Shown here: positions 27,374 through 36,689 of the stretch, piece by piece | How the letters are laid out: every line of letters begins with the position of its first letter | How positions within the stretch are numbered: position 1 is the stretch's first letter | Assembly: GCA_963792705.1 (NCBI GenBank) | Contig: CAWBXD010000014.1 | Span: forward strand, 248,001-312,000 | Direction of reading: 5' to 3' | Length of the DNA stretch: 64,000 nucleotides | From: JBBQVS01 sp963792705 | Lineage (GTDB): Bacteria > Chloroflexota > Ktedonobacteria > Ktedonobacterales > Ktedonobacteraceae | Program-made: the position numbers and the translations under genes | Notes under the pieces: generated by a model | What the model was told of the DNA's origin: nothing | Database searches by the model: none | The model's input: only the letters and a program-made list of their open reading frames with translations

Positions 27374-27489
27374 GGTCTGGGCAGGTGGAATCGGTATCCC
27401 TCTTTGGGTCGTCGCAGGACCAGAAATTTCTCCTCCCGACGGCTTGCGAACCCGAATACCATGCCAATTCCGCTTTGGCGAATGTTGGA

Positions 27490-27535
27490 ATGTACAACTA
27501 GGAGGTATAGACGATATCGAATTTTCCAGAGAGCA
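27490..27535 (-). pseudogene. Methyltransferase scrap
   Basis: GGAGGTATAGACGATATCG is nearly identical to the part of the frameshifted methyltransferase around 19063-19082, which encodes FDIVYTS on the minus strand. Only this short block remains. Confidence 0.4.
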
Positions 27536-27869
27536 TCCTGTCATCCGTGTTTCATCTCTAACGTGATCAATGGGATGAGGCACGAGAAGCAGCCTAGCGA
27601 GGACAGAACACCTTGATGGTCTCTTGTGGGTTGTGGCCGATGTAGACTTGATACTTCCAGTTCTTTACGCCTTTCAAGGGAATAACGTGTGGTCGAATTC
27701 CATCTCTGACAGCCTCTTCTCGCTCTTCTCACAGCCGAGTGCGATAGCCTTTGCCCAAACATGGGAAGCTGGGTATCTCTATGTCACCCCACTGCTTTAT
27801 CTTGTTGTCTCACACCAGCCTTTAACCCCATTTGTGCTTCAGTTGCTCACGTCTCTAGGAGAGGTCAAG

Positions 27870-28109
27870 AGAGTCGAGGTTCGTGTGTCCACGACGGTAC
27901 TTATTCCGAATACTGGGGAGCACCTCTCACCCCGCGAGGTCGAGGTCCTACGCTTGTTGACAACGGGAGCCAGTAATCCAGCTATTGCTGAACAGCTTGT
28001 CCTGAGTGTTCACACAGTGAAAATCCATGTGGCACACATTCTCTCCAAACTTGACGTTCCTACTCGGACAGAAACTGCTCTACGTGCTCATGAACAAGGC
28101 ACCGTCTAA
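27870..28109 (+). pseudogene. LuxR-type regulator C-terminal fragment
   Basis: The frame ends with a complete LuxR helix-turn-helix, LSPREVEVLRLLTTGASNPA, then HTVKIHVAHILSKLDVPTR. The sequence in front (27624-27870) does not resemble the ATPase or TPR parts expected of such a regulator in these genomes. It is probably the remnant of a large LAL-type gene, although a short protein could still be made from an upstream start. Confidence 0.6.
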
Positions 28110-28259
28110 GTGCCTATCCGAATAACTCTGCCACATAAACTCAATGAAGCCGATTTATGGATGAAATAAGTCCTTTTCATCACCTCGCGTCACACTTTGA
28201 AACCAGCTTCACGAGCCAATTCTTTCACCAACTCAGAGAATGCAAGACCTTCGTCACTG

Positions 28260-28590
28260 CTAAGACGGTGGCATAGCTCCTATCTGGTGCATCATGCTCA
28301 CCCCATCAAACAACCCGCGGAACTCCGCGATCTTGCCAGAGGAAGTGATGCGATAGAACACGAAACCGGGTACTGCGACCTGCCTTCCCGTCGCTGCAAT
28401 TCCTTGAAACTCACCTTGGTGGGTGCCCCGCCCGGTCCAGCGTTCCGCGACGTGGTCCTCTTCTGCGATCAGCTCTTCTGGGGTGGAATGCCAGTTGGGA
28501 AACGCACGACGCAAGGTCATAGCGAACCCTTTGAAACTCTCCATGTGGACCAACTCCACACTATGAAGCATACTGGAAACCCTGCTCTGA
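28260..28590 (-). pseudogene. SnoaL-like ester cyclase fragment
   Basis: Reads ESFKGFAMTLRRAFPNWHST, EEDHVAERWTGRGTHQGEF and GFVFYRITSSGKIAEFRG, the C-terminal two thirds of a SnoaL-like protein. The N-terminal helix and first strand are missing and the upstream sequence turns into unrelated sequence at a hairpin. Confidence 0.7.
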
Positions 28591-28594
28591 AACC

Positions 28595-28618
28595 ATCCCA
28601 GAAATCTGGGATGGTTTT
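28595..28618. terminator. Hairpin ACCATCCCAG/CTGGGATGGT
   Basis: Two perfect 10-base arms with a short AAAT loop, followed by TTTTCT on the plus strand. It lies between the SnoaL fragment and the LuxR pseudogene and looks like a factor-independent terminator. Confidence 0.6.
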
Positions 28619-28692
28619 CTCTGCGTGTAGGGGGTATACTATATGGAAGAGCACATTGTGAGTAGGAGCAGTGTGCATGAGAGAGTAAGACG

Positions 28693-29842
28693 ATGCAGCA
28701 GCAAAGAGCAGAACAGGTCAGACGTGAGATCATCCGGCTTGTGCCATGCAGAGCTTAACTCGCGTACGTTGCGGGTCGAAATACTCAAGCGACTTCGATC
28801 CGTCATTCCCATCAATGTGTCCTTTTTCACCACTGCCGACCCGGCGACGTTGCTCTTCACAGGGGCGGTGGTTGACGACATTCTGGCGCGCGCCACTCCC
28901 CAGTTCATCGAGAACGAGTTCTTGCACGATGATGTCAACAAATTCTCCTGGCTTGCAAGAAGTGCCACGCCAGTCGGAGGTCTGATCCAGGCTACCCAGC
29001 GGAATATGGAGCAAAGTCCACGCTATCGAGAGGTCCTGGCTCCGCTCGCTTTATGAGACGAGCTGCGGGCAGCACTCATCACCAGCGGTGCCTGCTGGGG
29101 CTTCCTGTGTTTGCACCGTGAGCGGTCGAGTCCGCAGTTCACGCCTACCGAGATCGCTTTCATCGGTCGGCTGACGCCGCACATGGCTGAGGGATTGCGG
29201 AAAGCCCTGCTGCTTGGAAACGTGACAGGATCGAAGGCCCCAAACGAACCGGGGTTGCTCCTGCTGGCCGAGGACCTTTCGATAATGGCGATCACGTCGA
29301 CTGCCGAGCGTTGGCTCTCAGAAATAGTAGAGATGGACTGGTCGCGCAAGTTGGCCTTACCGTCCGCCATCTATGCGGTGGTTGCCCGTTTACAAGAGAT
29401 CGAGCGGAACACTGAGGTGAATCCTGCCTTGCTACCGAAGGTGCGCCTGAGAACCGCTTCCGGTCATTGGCTGGTGCTCTACGCGTCACGGCTGGCAGGT
29501 CTGAGTGCCCAGGCGCAGATCGCTGTAATCTTCGAGGTGGCACAGCCAGCGGAGATCGCACCGTTAATCGTGCAGGCATACGATCTCTCAAAACGCGAGA
29601 GTGAGATCATGCAGAGCGTTTTGCGAGGATCGTCAACGGGAGAGATGTCGGCCACATTCCATATCTCGTCCAATACCGTGCAGGATCACCTGAAGTCGAT
29701 TTTCGAGAAAGTTGGTGTGCATAGTCGGAGAGAATTGGTTGGTCAGCTTTTTGCTCAGCAGTATCAACCACGTCTCGTCTCGGGTCGCGACGTAGACGCC
29801 AATGGGTGGTTCACTGAGACGGGTGTGCCTATGGAAAGGTGA
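28693..29842 (+). pseudogene. LuxR-family regulator with frameshift and TGA
   Basis: Starts MQQQRAEQVRREIIRL, then one extra base (near 28740) shifts the frame to CHAELNSRTLRVEILKRLR. The frame then runs to TGA at 29054-29056 in PLAL-stop-DELRAALI, where relatives have Gly, and continues to 29842. The C-terminus is an intact LuxR helix-turn-helix (LSKRESEIMQSVLRGSSTGE, HISSNTVQDHLKSIFEKVG). Both lesions are single events. The region between about 60 and 280 is GAF-like. Confidence 0.8.
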
Positions 29843-30116
29843 CGACACTTTATGCTCTTCCTCTCAGCGTTGTTATCAGTTCTCAGTTGCTCTATCCCTC
29901 TCGCACGAGTAGCTCTTCTTACTGACGCACAATAGCTCTATCGAGCGATGTATGGATGCGCTCACTTCCTGTACACTACTCATATCGAATACGTTAAGAG
30001 TATGACTCTCGATTATAGAGGCAAGAGACCTACTTCATTCCAGTATACAGCAATGTGTGAGCAGAAAGTCTCTCCCGTTCTACGAGAGGAAAGTAGGAAA
30101 GGAAATGAGTTGTATG

Positions 30117-30542
30117 ATTACACTTGATGACAAAGCGACGTTTCGTCGAGTATGGGAAGAGGGCTGGTCACAGCATCAGGGGACGATCATCGACGAGTTG
30201 GTTGTAGAGAATTTTATTGATCATGTGAGTGGACGACCCCCTGGATTTGCACAGGGACGGGAGGGAGTCAAAGCCTTTATGTCGGGCTACTTCACTGCTT
30301 TTCCTGATTTACAGTTTACTGTTGAGGGTATGGTTGTTGATGGTGAGTGCGTGGTGGGACGTTGAAGAGCACACGGAACCCATACTTGCCCTTTGATGGG
30401 TATTCCACCGACGGGAAAGTCCATGACGATTACAGGGATCACCGTTGATCGCTTCGTCAATGGAAAGGTTGTCGAGGGATGGACCGAGTTTGACATGCTG
30501 GGGATGTTGCAACAGATTGGGGTCGTCCCTACTCCCGGATGA
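30117..30542 (+). pseudogene. SnoaL-like ester cyclase with TGA for Trp
   Basis: A frame starting near MITLDDKATFRRVWEEGW gives DELVVENFIDHVSG, REGVKAFMSGYFTAFPDLQF and DGECVVGR, then TGA at 30363-30365, then RAHGTHTCPLMGIPPTGKS and EGWTEFDMLGMLQQIGVVP to a second TGA. The first TGA replaces the conserved Trp of GRWxAxGTHTG. Otherwise the gene is complete, so a single G-to-A change inactivated it. Confidence 0.8.
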
Positions 30543-30601
30543 CTTTGATGATAAAAAACGTTGGTATTCACCAACATATGTGTCCAACAAAATTTTACAA
30601 A

Positions 30602-30635
30602 TAGCAAATAATAAATAATAATTTATTATTTGCTA
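30602..30635. terminator. AT-rich hairpin after the SnoaL-like pseudogene
   Basis: TAGCAAATAATAAAT pairs perfectly with ATTTATTATTTGCTA across an AATA loop, followed by A-rich sequence. Weak as a terminator because of its low GC. Confidence 0.45.
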
Positions 30636-30804
30636 AAAAAAGAAATATACGCTTTAATTCTCGCACAAAAACACAAGATATCGTCCTGTATGTACTACTT
30701 CCATATTTGGAAACATACTATCGTGTTAAGCTATTCCATATATCTAAGTAACCTTTCTTTTTCCTGAACCGTGCTACCTTTGATAAAGAGAAAGGAAAGC
30801 TACT

Positions 30805-31653
30805 ATGTCTACACCCATCGTTCGCACAATCTCACTTCCATCCGGTGAAGCATTTCCAGTACTCGGACAAGGTACATGGGGCATGGGTGAACAGGCACGA
30901 AGACGCGCGAGCGAAGTCGCCGCCTTGCGTCTCGGTCTTGACCTCGGCATGACGCTGATCAATACCGCCGAGATGTATGCCAGTGGTAAAGCTGAAGAGG
31001 TAGTAGGCGAGGCAATAGCAGACCATCGAGATAACGTGTTTCTGGTCAGTAAGGTGTTGCCAAGCAATGCGACACATAACAAAACCATTGCCGCTTGCGA
31101 ACGCAGTCTACAACGCCTAAAGACAGATCACCTCGATCTCTATCTCTTGCACTGGCGTGGTCAAACACCACTAGCAGAAACCATCAGCGCATTCGTAGAG
31201 TTGGTCAAAGCAGGAAAGATTAAACACTGGGGTGTCAGCAATTTTGATGTCTCAGATATGCAGGAACTCATAAATCTTCCTGGCGGTGACGCTGTTGCGA
31301 CTAATCAAGTACTCTACAACCTTACGCGACGCGGCATCGAGTACGATCTGTTGCCTTGGTGCCACGATCATGGTATTCCTATCATGGCCTACTCACCAAT
31401 TGAGCAGGGTCGAATGCTTAATCATCCCGAACTTCAGAGTGTGGCAGCCAAACATAAAGCATCTGCCGCACAAACAGCACTCGCTTGGCTTTTTCAGCGT
31501 GACGGTCTTAACATTATTCCAAAGGCGACTACACAAGCGCATGTCAAAGAGAATCATGCCGCGCTCAACCTGCATCTCACAGAGCAAGATATTGCCGCAC
31601 TTGACCATGCATTTCCGCCACCAACTGGCCCTCGACCCCTTGAAATGCTGTAG
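30805..31653 (+). CDS. Aldo/keto reductase, YeaE-like
   Basis: A 282-residue NADPH-dependent aldo/keto reductase. The catalytic residues can be placed: Y58 in AEMYAS, K83 in LVSKVLP and H116 in LYLLHWRG. The fourth member, normally Asp in DTAEMY, is N53 here. NADPH-binding residues follow the usual IIPKATTQAHVKEN block. The length is typical. Substrate unknown, probably small aldehydes or methylglyoxal. It is followed by a HAD phosphatase gene in the same direction. Confidence 0.9.
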   Translation: MSTPIVRTISLPSGEAFPVLGQGTWGMGEQARRRASEVAALRLGLDLGMTLINTAEMYASGKAEEVVGEAIADHRDNVFLVSKVLPSNATHNKTIAACERSLQRLKTDHLDLYLLHWRGQTPLAETISAFVELVKAGKIKHWGVSNFDVSDMQELINLPGGDAVATNQVLYNLTRRGIEYDLLPWCHDHGIPIMAYSPIEQGRMLNHPELQSVAAKHKASAAQTALAWLFQRDGLNIIPKATTQAHVKENHAALNLHLTEQDIAALDHAFPPPTGPRPLEML

Positions 31654-31789
31654 ATGCCACACCGACTTCTTTTCTCAACTGTGATATGATTTAGCTGCAC
31701 AACACCGATTACACATGAAACTAATCATCGCACATAAGCAAGTAATGCATGCTCATAGTATCTACGCATGCTGTCGAGGAGAGACAATC

Positions 31790-32554
31790 ATGGAAGGCAT
31801 CAAGAATTATCTTACAGATATGGATGGAGTTCTTGTACGAGGCTCAAAGGTTATTCCTGGCGCAACAGAATTTATACAAAAGTTGCAAGCAAAGGATATC
31901 CCATTCTTAATTCTTACCAACAATTCGCTCTATACTCAGCGTGACCTTCAGGTACGCTTATCCTACATAGGTCTAAATGTTCCGCAAGAAGCAATCTTTA
32001 CCTCAGCACTTGCGACCGCACAGTTTCTACACGATCAGCGTCCAAATGGACGTGCCTTCACCATTGGAGAGTCAGGACTGACAACAGCCTTACATGACAT
32101 TGGCTATATCCTCACTGATCAGGACCCTGAATATGTCGTATTAGGTGAAACAACAACCTATAGCTTTCAACGCATCACTCATGCAATTCGCTTTGTAGCC
32201 GCTGGTGCTCGTCTCATCGCTACTAATCCAGATGTCATAGGTCCAGGCGAAGGCGGTAATGTCCCAGGCACAGGCGCAGTCGCAGCATTGATTAGTTCCG
32301 CAACAGGCGTGAAACCCTATTTCGTTGGCAAACCCAACCCACTCATGATGCGTACCGCCCTACGTACACTAAACGCCCATTCAGAAGACTCTGTAATGAT
32401 CGGCGACCGCATGGATACCGATATCGAATCTGGCCTTGAAAGTGGACTACGTACAATCCTGGTGCTCAGTGGCGTAACCGCGCGCGAAAACGTTGACCGT
32501 TTTCCCTATCGTCCCACTTGGATACGCGAATCCATCGCAGACATTGAGGTGTGA
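31790..32554 (+). CDS. HAD phosphatase of the NagD type
   Basis: A 254-residue HAD-superfamily hydrolase, subclass IIA. Motif 1 reads YLTDMDGVLVRGSKVIPG, motif 2 ILTNNSLYTQRDL, the Lys is in FVGKPNPLMM and motif 4 is MIGDRMDTDIESG. Such enzymes dephosphorylate nucleoside monophosphates or glycerol phosphate. ATG at 31790 is preferred because GAGGAGAG precedes it; an upstream in-frame ATG at 31715 is not supported. Confidence 0.9.
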   Translation: MEGIKNYLTDMDGVLVRGSKVIPGATEFIQKLQAKDIPFLILTNNSLYTQRDLQVRLSYIGLNVPQEAIFTSALATAQFLHDQRPNGRAFTIGESGLTTALHDIGYILTDQDPEYVVLGETTTYSFQRITHAIRFVAAGARLIATNPDVIGPGEGGNVPGTGAVAALISSATGVKPYFVGKPNPLMMRTALRTLNAHSEDSVMIGDRMDTDIESGLESGLRTILVLSGVTARENVDRFPYRPTWIRESIADIEV

Positions 32555-32587
32555 CACACCTATCGCGCTACAAATAAAAAGGAAGAA

Positions 32588-32636
32588 TTACTCGACGATA
32601 CTATCTTTGAGCACACTATACTATACCGTCGAGTAA
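32588..32636. terminator. Hairpin between convergent genes
   Basis: TTACTCGACG at 32588-32597 and CGTCGAGTAA at 32627-32636 are exact reverse complements, with a 29-base loop. It lies between the HAD gene and nadA, which run toward each other. Confidence 0.5.
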
Positions 32637-32656
32637 CTCACAATGTCGTACTGTTA

Positions 32657-33841
32657 TCAAAGTGCAAGCATACGCTCTAACGCCACACGCGACCAATACA
32701 CAACATCCTCATCAACCTTCACCTGATTGATTACCTCACCCTGCACCAGTCCCTCCAATACCCACGCAAGATACGCTGGATGAATACGGTACATGGTAGA
32801 ACAAGGACACACAATTGGATCTAAGCAAAAGATGAATTGCTCAGGATGCTCTTGCGCCAAACGATGCACAAGGTTAATCTCAGTCGCAACGCCCCACTTG
32901 CTACCAGCAGGTGCCTGTTCAATCTGCTGAATAATAAATTCAGTTGAACCATACAAATCTGCTGCTTCAACCACATCACGCCGACACTCTGGATGCACCA
33001 TTATCTTAATACCTGGATAGTCCTCGCGCGCCTTCTCAATCTGCCCTACGTTGAAACGCATATGTGTCGTACAATAGCCCTTCCACAGAATAATCTTTGC
33101 TCGCTCGATCTCTTCCTCTGCATCAACCGCCGCCATCGGGTCCTTCGGATTCCACACCGCCATCTGTGTCTCTGGAATACCGTATGAGAACGCTGTATTG
33201 CGTCCAAGATGCTCATCAGGAAAAAACAATACACGTTTACCTTGTGTAAATGCCCACTTAATTACGGCTGGTGCATTCGACGATGTGCATACAATGCCAC
33301 CATTGCGTCCACAAAACGCCTTGAGGTTGGCAGCAGAATTCATATATGTCACCGGAATAATCTCTGCACCCTCGCCCAGCGTCTCGTTTAGCATCTGCCA
33401 GCATTCTTCGACCTCCGCGATATTCGCCATATCCGCCATCGAACAGCCAGCCGCAGGATTTGGCAGAATCACCTTCTGATGTGGACCACTCAGCACATCC
33501 GCGCTTTCCGCCATAAAATGCACACCACAAAACACAATATAATCCGCCTGTGGACGTGCCGCTGCAAGTTGCGCCAACTTGAACGAGTCACCGCGAAAGT
33601 CAGCGTACTTAATTATCTCGTCGCGCTGATAGTGATGCCCTAAAATCACCAGTCGCTCCCCAAGCGTCGCCCTTGCAGCAGCAATACGACGGTCCAACTC
33701 ATCACCGTCCATCTCCGCATAAAACATCGGAATCGTATCATTCCGCTTTGATAGATCGTGCTTTGCTCGTATACGTGGCGTTAACAACGGTAACACACGC
33801 ATCTCTTGACTCTCTGCACACTCAGACTGTATAGCAGCCAT
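32657..33841 (-). CDS. nadA: Quinolinate synthase A
   Basis: A 394-residue [4Fe-4S] enzyme that condenses iminoaspartate with dihydroxyacetone phosphate to quinolinate. Cluster cysteines are in FCGVHFMAES, the region of ICTSSNAPAV and DPIVCPCSTMYR; HPECRRDVVEAADLYGST is the other conserved block. The ATG at 33841 follows AAGGAGA. It is the last gene of nadB-nadC-nadA. Confidence 0.95.
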   Translation of the reverse strand: MAAIQSECAESQEMRVLPLLTPRIRAKHDLSKRNDTIPMFYAEMDGDELDRRIAAARATLGERLVILGHHYQRDEIIKYADFRGDSFKLAQLAAARPQADYIVFCGVHFMAESADVLSGPHQKVILPNPAAGCSMADMANIAEVEECWQMLNETLGEGAEIIPVTYMNSAANLKAFCGRNGGIVCTSSNAPAVIKWAFTQGKRVLFFPDEHLGRNTAFSYGIPETQMAVWNPKDPMAAVDAEEEIERAKIILWKGYCTTHMRFNVGQIEKAREDYPGIKIMVHPECRRDVVEAADLYGSTEFIIQQIEQAPAGSKWGVATEINLVHRLAQEHPEQFIFCLDPIVCPCSTMYRIHPAYLAWVLEGLVQGEVINQVKVDEDVVYWSRVALERMLAL

Positions 33842-33868
33842 CGGGGTTTCTCCTTGTATAAACATACG

Positions 33869-34711
33869 TTATGCAAATTCTAACGATATATCGAAGTTAG
33901 GAGCTGAATGCGTAATCGCTCCCAGTGAAATGAAATCAACCCCCGTTGCCGCAACAGCCGCCAGCCGCTCCATGTTCGTGCCAATATTGCCCGATGCCTC
34001 AATCAGAATATGCGCCGCCCGTGTACGTAACAGCGTTACCGCCTCACGCATTCTCTCCACGCTCATATTGTCGAGCAACACCACATCCGCTCGCGCCTCA
34101 ATCGCCTGCTCCACTTCCGCCAGCGTCTCGCACTCTACCTCGATCTTGAGTAAATGCGGAGCCATGTAACGCGCACCAGCGATAGCCTGTGGAATACCAC
34201 CAGCCGCCTTGATATGGTTATCCTTAATCAGCACTCCATCGCTCAAACCAAAACGATGATTCTGGCCTCCACCCAACACCACCGCCCTCTTCTCCAGACT
34301 TCTTAGTCCAGGCGTCGTCTTCCGTGTGTCCAGAATACGCGCTTGCGTCCCCTCAACCGCCCGTGTACACTGTGCTGTAATCGTTGCAATCCCCGATAAC
34401 CTCCCCAGCAAATTAAGTGCAACCCGTTCCGCACTCAGCACCGAACGTGCCGACCCACTCAATCGTGCCAGTACATCACCTGCTTGCACAATAGCACCAT
34501 CCTGTACCACACACTCAATAGAAATCCGCTCATCCATTACGCGGAACGTATCAAGCGCAATATCCAAACCAGCAATCACGCCAGCCTGTCGTGTTAAGAA
34601 TGTTGCACGCGCCTGCTGCTGCTCTGGCACCGTACACAGTGTTGTAATATCTGCATACGCACCGTCCTCCTCCAACGCACGTTGAATTAACTCCTCATAC
34701 TGCTTATACAT
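33869..34711 (-). CDS. nadC: Nicotinate-nucleotide pyrophosphorylase
   Basis: A 280-residue quinolinate phosphoribosyltransferase, giving nicotinate mononucleotide. The conserved GLRSLEKRAVVLGGGQNHRF and RADVVLLDNMS blocks are present with the expected Arg, Lys and His residues. ATG at 34711 follows AAGGAGG inside the end of nadB, overlapping it by 8 bases. It precedes nadA by 27 bases. Confidence 0.95.
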   Translation of the reverse strand: MYKQYEELIQRALEEDGAYADITTLCTVPEQQQARATFLTRQAGVIAGLDIALDTFRVMDERISIECVVQDGAIVQAGDVLARLSGSARSVLSAERVALNLLGRLSGIATITAQCTRAVEGTQARILDTRKTTPGLRSLEKRAVVLGGGQNHRFGLSDGVLIKDNHIKAAGGIPQAIAGARYMAPHLLKIEVECETLAEVEQAIEARADVVLLDNMSVERMREAVTLLRTRAAHILIEASGNIGTNMERLAAVAATGVDFISLGAITHSAPNFDISLEFA

Positions 34712-36371
34712 AGAAAGCAACCTCCTTCTGCGTACACACCTCTTGTTGCTCAAGCACATTCTCACGCTGTAACACTATATGTTGCGTGGCAAGTCGCTCA
34801 TCGGTAGCTTGGTAGTCCAAACGCCAATGACTTCCTCGGCTCTCATGACGTGCAAGTGCAGCTACAATAACTAGTTCCGCGACGCACAACATATTCAACG
34901 TTTCTAGTCCCTGCTGCGTCTGCTCTTTCCTATCCTCTAAAGCCGCTATACTCTGATGCAGTTCTTGTACGCTCCGTTTCGCCTTCAACAATCCTTGCTC
35001 ATCCCTACACAGCGACACATACTGCCACATAAGCTTGCGTAAGTCGGTACGTACTTCCTGAGTAGTACGTTCAACAGCAGTTCCAGACAATAGGATCTCT
35101 TTTTGCAGACTGTTGTAGCGAATTACTGCTTGCTTGTCTAAGTCCTTTTGTACTACAGGTTCATCCCGTGTAGTTAAGTTGTCTGCTATACGCACTCCAT
35201 ACACAAGCCCCTCTAAAAGCGAGTTACTGGCTAGCCTATTCGCACCATGTACGCCTGTACACGCCACCTCGCCAACCGCGTACAATCCCAGTACATTGGT
35301 TCGTCCATACGTGTCTACCTTCACACCGCCCATACAATAATGGGCCGCAGGTGCAATTGGAAGTAGGTCAGTTGCTAAGTCTAACCCATGTGTACGGCAT
35401 AGTGCCGAAATCGTGGGAAATCGCGCATGCATCTTTTCCGCAGGCAAGTGACGTAGGTCAAGGTACTGACAATTCGTCTGCTCAGCTAACATCTCGCTCA
35501 GGATCGCTCGTGCCACCACATCGCGTGGTGCCAGTTCATTCTGCTCACTATAACGCGGCATAAAGCGTTCTCCTGCATGGTTACGTAGATACGCGCCTTC
35601 ACCTCGTACCGCCTCCGAAATGAGATGCGATGCATTATCTGCAACTAAAACTGTCGGATGAAACTGCATAAACTCAAGATCGGTCAAAGCTGCCCCTGCA
35701 CCCCACGCTAACGCTAACCCATCAGCCGTTGCCCCAACAGGATTCGAGGTATGTAACCACAAGCCACCTGCTCCACCATTCGCCAAAATTGTTGCTGTCG
35801 CTTTAACCGTAAAGTCTTGTCCAGCCTTGTCCACAGCCTCGACGCCAACACACTTGCCCTGCTCCATCACAAGTTGACGGACAAATGTCTCTGCATACAC
35901 CACAACAGAAGTACGCTTACGAATTTCGGCTATAAGAACATGCTCGATTTCGGCACCAGTGGCATCACCACCTGCATGCAGTACGCGCCAACGCGAGTGT
36001 GCTCCTTCTCGACCAAGCAAAAAGCCATCGGGCGTTACATGCGTCTCTTCGGCGTCGTGCGCTCGATCAAATTGCACTCCCAAGTTCATTAACCAACGTA
36101 CCGCATTCGGTGCCTGCTCGACAAGCACTCGTACCGCATCCCCATCACATAAACCAGCACCTGCCGCTAACGTATCTTGCAAGTGCAATTCAGGTCTATC
36201 GTCAGCACCAAGCGCAACCGCTAAGCCACCTTGTGCATACCGCGTATTACTCTCGCCAAGCTGTCCCTTTGTAAAAAGCGCAACGCGCACACTCTCCGGT
36301 AATCGTAACGCCACCGAAAGGCCCGCAATACCACCGCCAATAATCGCAACGTCAAACTGACCATTTGTCAT
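34704..36371 (-). CDS. nadB: L-aspartate oxidase
   Basis: A 555-residue FAD enzyme that makes iminoaspartate for quinolinate synthesis. The FAD motif VAIIGGGIAGLSVALRL is at the N-terminus, with the succinate dehydrogenase-like blocks NTRYAQGGLAVAL, RVLHAGGDATG and GLYAVGEVACTGVHGANRL. ATG at 36371 follows AAGGGAGAA. It is the first gene of the operon. Confidence 0.95.
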   Translation of the reverse strand: MTNGQFDVAIIGGGIAGLSVALRLPESVRVALFTKGQLGESNTRYAQGGLAVALGADDRPELHLQDTLAAGAGLCDGDAVRVLVEQAPNAVRWLMNLGVQFDRAHDAEETHVTPDGFLLGREGAHSRWRVLHAGGDATGAEIEHVLIAEIRKRTSVVVYAETFVRQLVMEQGKCVGVEAVDKAGQDFTVKATATILANGGAGGLWLHTSNPVGATADGLALAWGAGAALTDLEFMQFHPTVLVADNASHLISEAVRGEGAYLRNHAGERFMPRYSEQNELAPRDVVARAILSEMLAEQTNCQYLDLRHLPAEKMHARFPTISALCRTHGLDLATDLLPIAPAAHYCMGGVKVDTYGRTNVLGLYAVGEVACTGVHGANRLASNSLLEGLVYGVRIADNLTTRDEPVVQKDLDKQAVIRYNSLQKEILLSGTAVERTTQEVRTDLRKLMWQYVSLCRDEQGLLKAKRSVQELHQSIAALEDRKEQTQQGLETLNMLCVAELVIVAALARHESRGSHWRLDYQATDERLATQHIVLQRENVLEQQEVCTQKEVAFYV

Positions 36372-36516
36372 GCCAGATTCTCCCTTGAATAAGTGTATTT
36401 TGTACACTTACTAAGCAGACAAAAAATTAAAGGTGTCATTCGTACACTAACCCTCATAGCAAGAAGTATACCAGGGAAACTCAAGAAAAACAAGGGGAAC
36501 AGAAATTAAAAAAATG

Positions 36517-36568
36517 AGGATGCCCATTGATGGACGAACTCGCGAGTTCGTCCATCAATGGGCATCCT
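36517..36568. terminator. 26-bp perfect palindrome
   Basis: Arms 36517-36542 and 36543-36568 are exact reverse complements, AGGATGCCCATTGATGGACG being the outer part. A T-rich tract lies near on the minus side (TTTTTTAA). It follows the sugar transporter gene and precedes the nad operon promoter. Confidence 0.6.
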
Positions 36569-36689
36569 TAATCTCCTACCCTTCCCTCTGCTTGTCCAGC
36601 ACTCGTTTCAACAAACCTAAAAACGCAATCGTTCCAAACCATGTCGCCACAAGCACCCATGATCTTCGTTCACCTGTATCATTCATAGA

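Noticed and set aside
27604..27690. Minus-strand piece reading VYIGHNPQETIKVF
   Set aside because: Looks like a gene scrap but no family could be named, so it is not listed as a feature.
28197..28661. Plus-strand frame over the SnoaL fragment
   Set aside because: The minus strand shows the SnoaL motifs; this one is its shadow.
30363..30365. TGA as a Trp codon in this organism
   Set aside because: Many intact genes here (for example paaA's neighbour with ATGA, the HAD and desaturase genes' neighbours) use TGA as a stop or use TGG normally, and other stops replace Arg, Gly and Trp in decayed genes; nonsense mutation is simpler.
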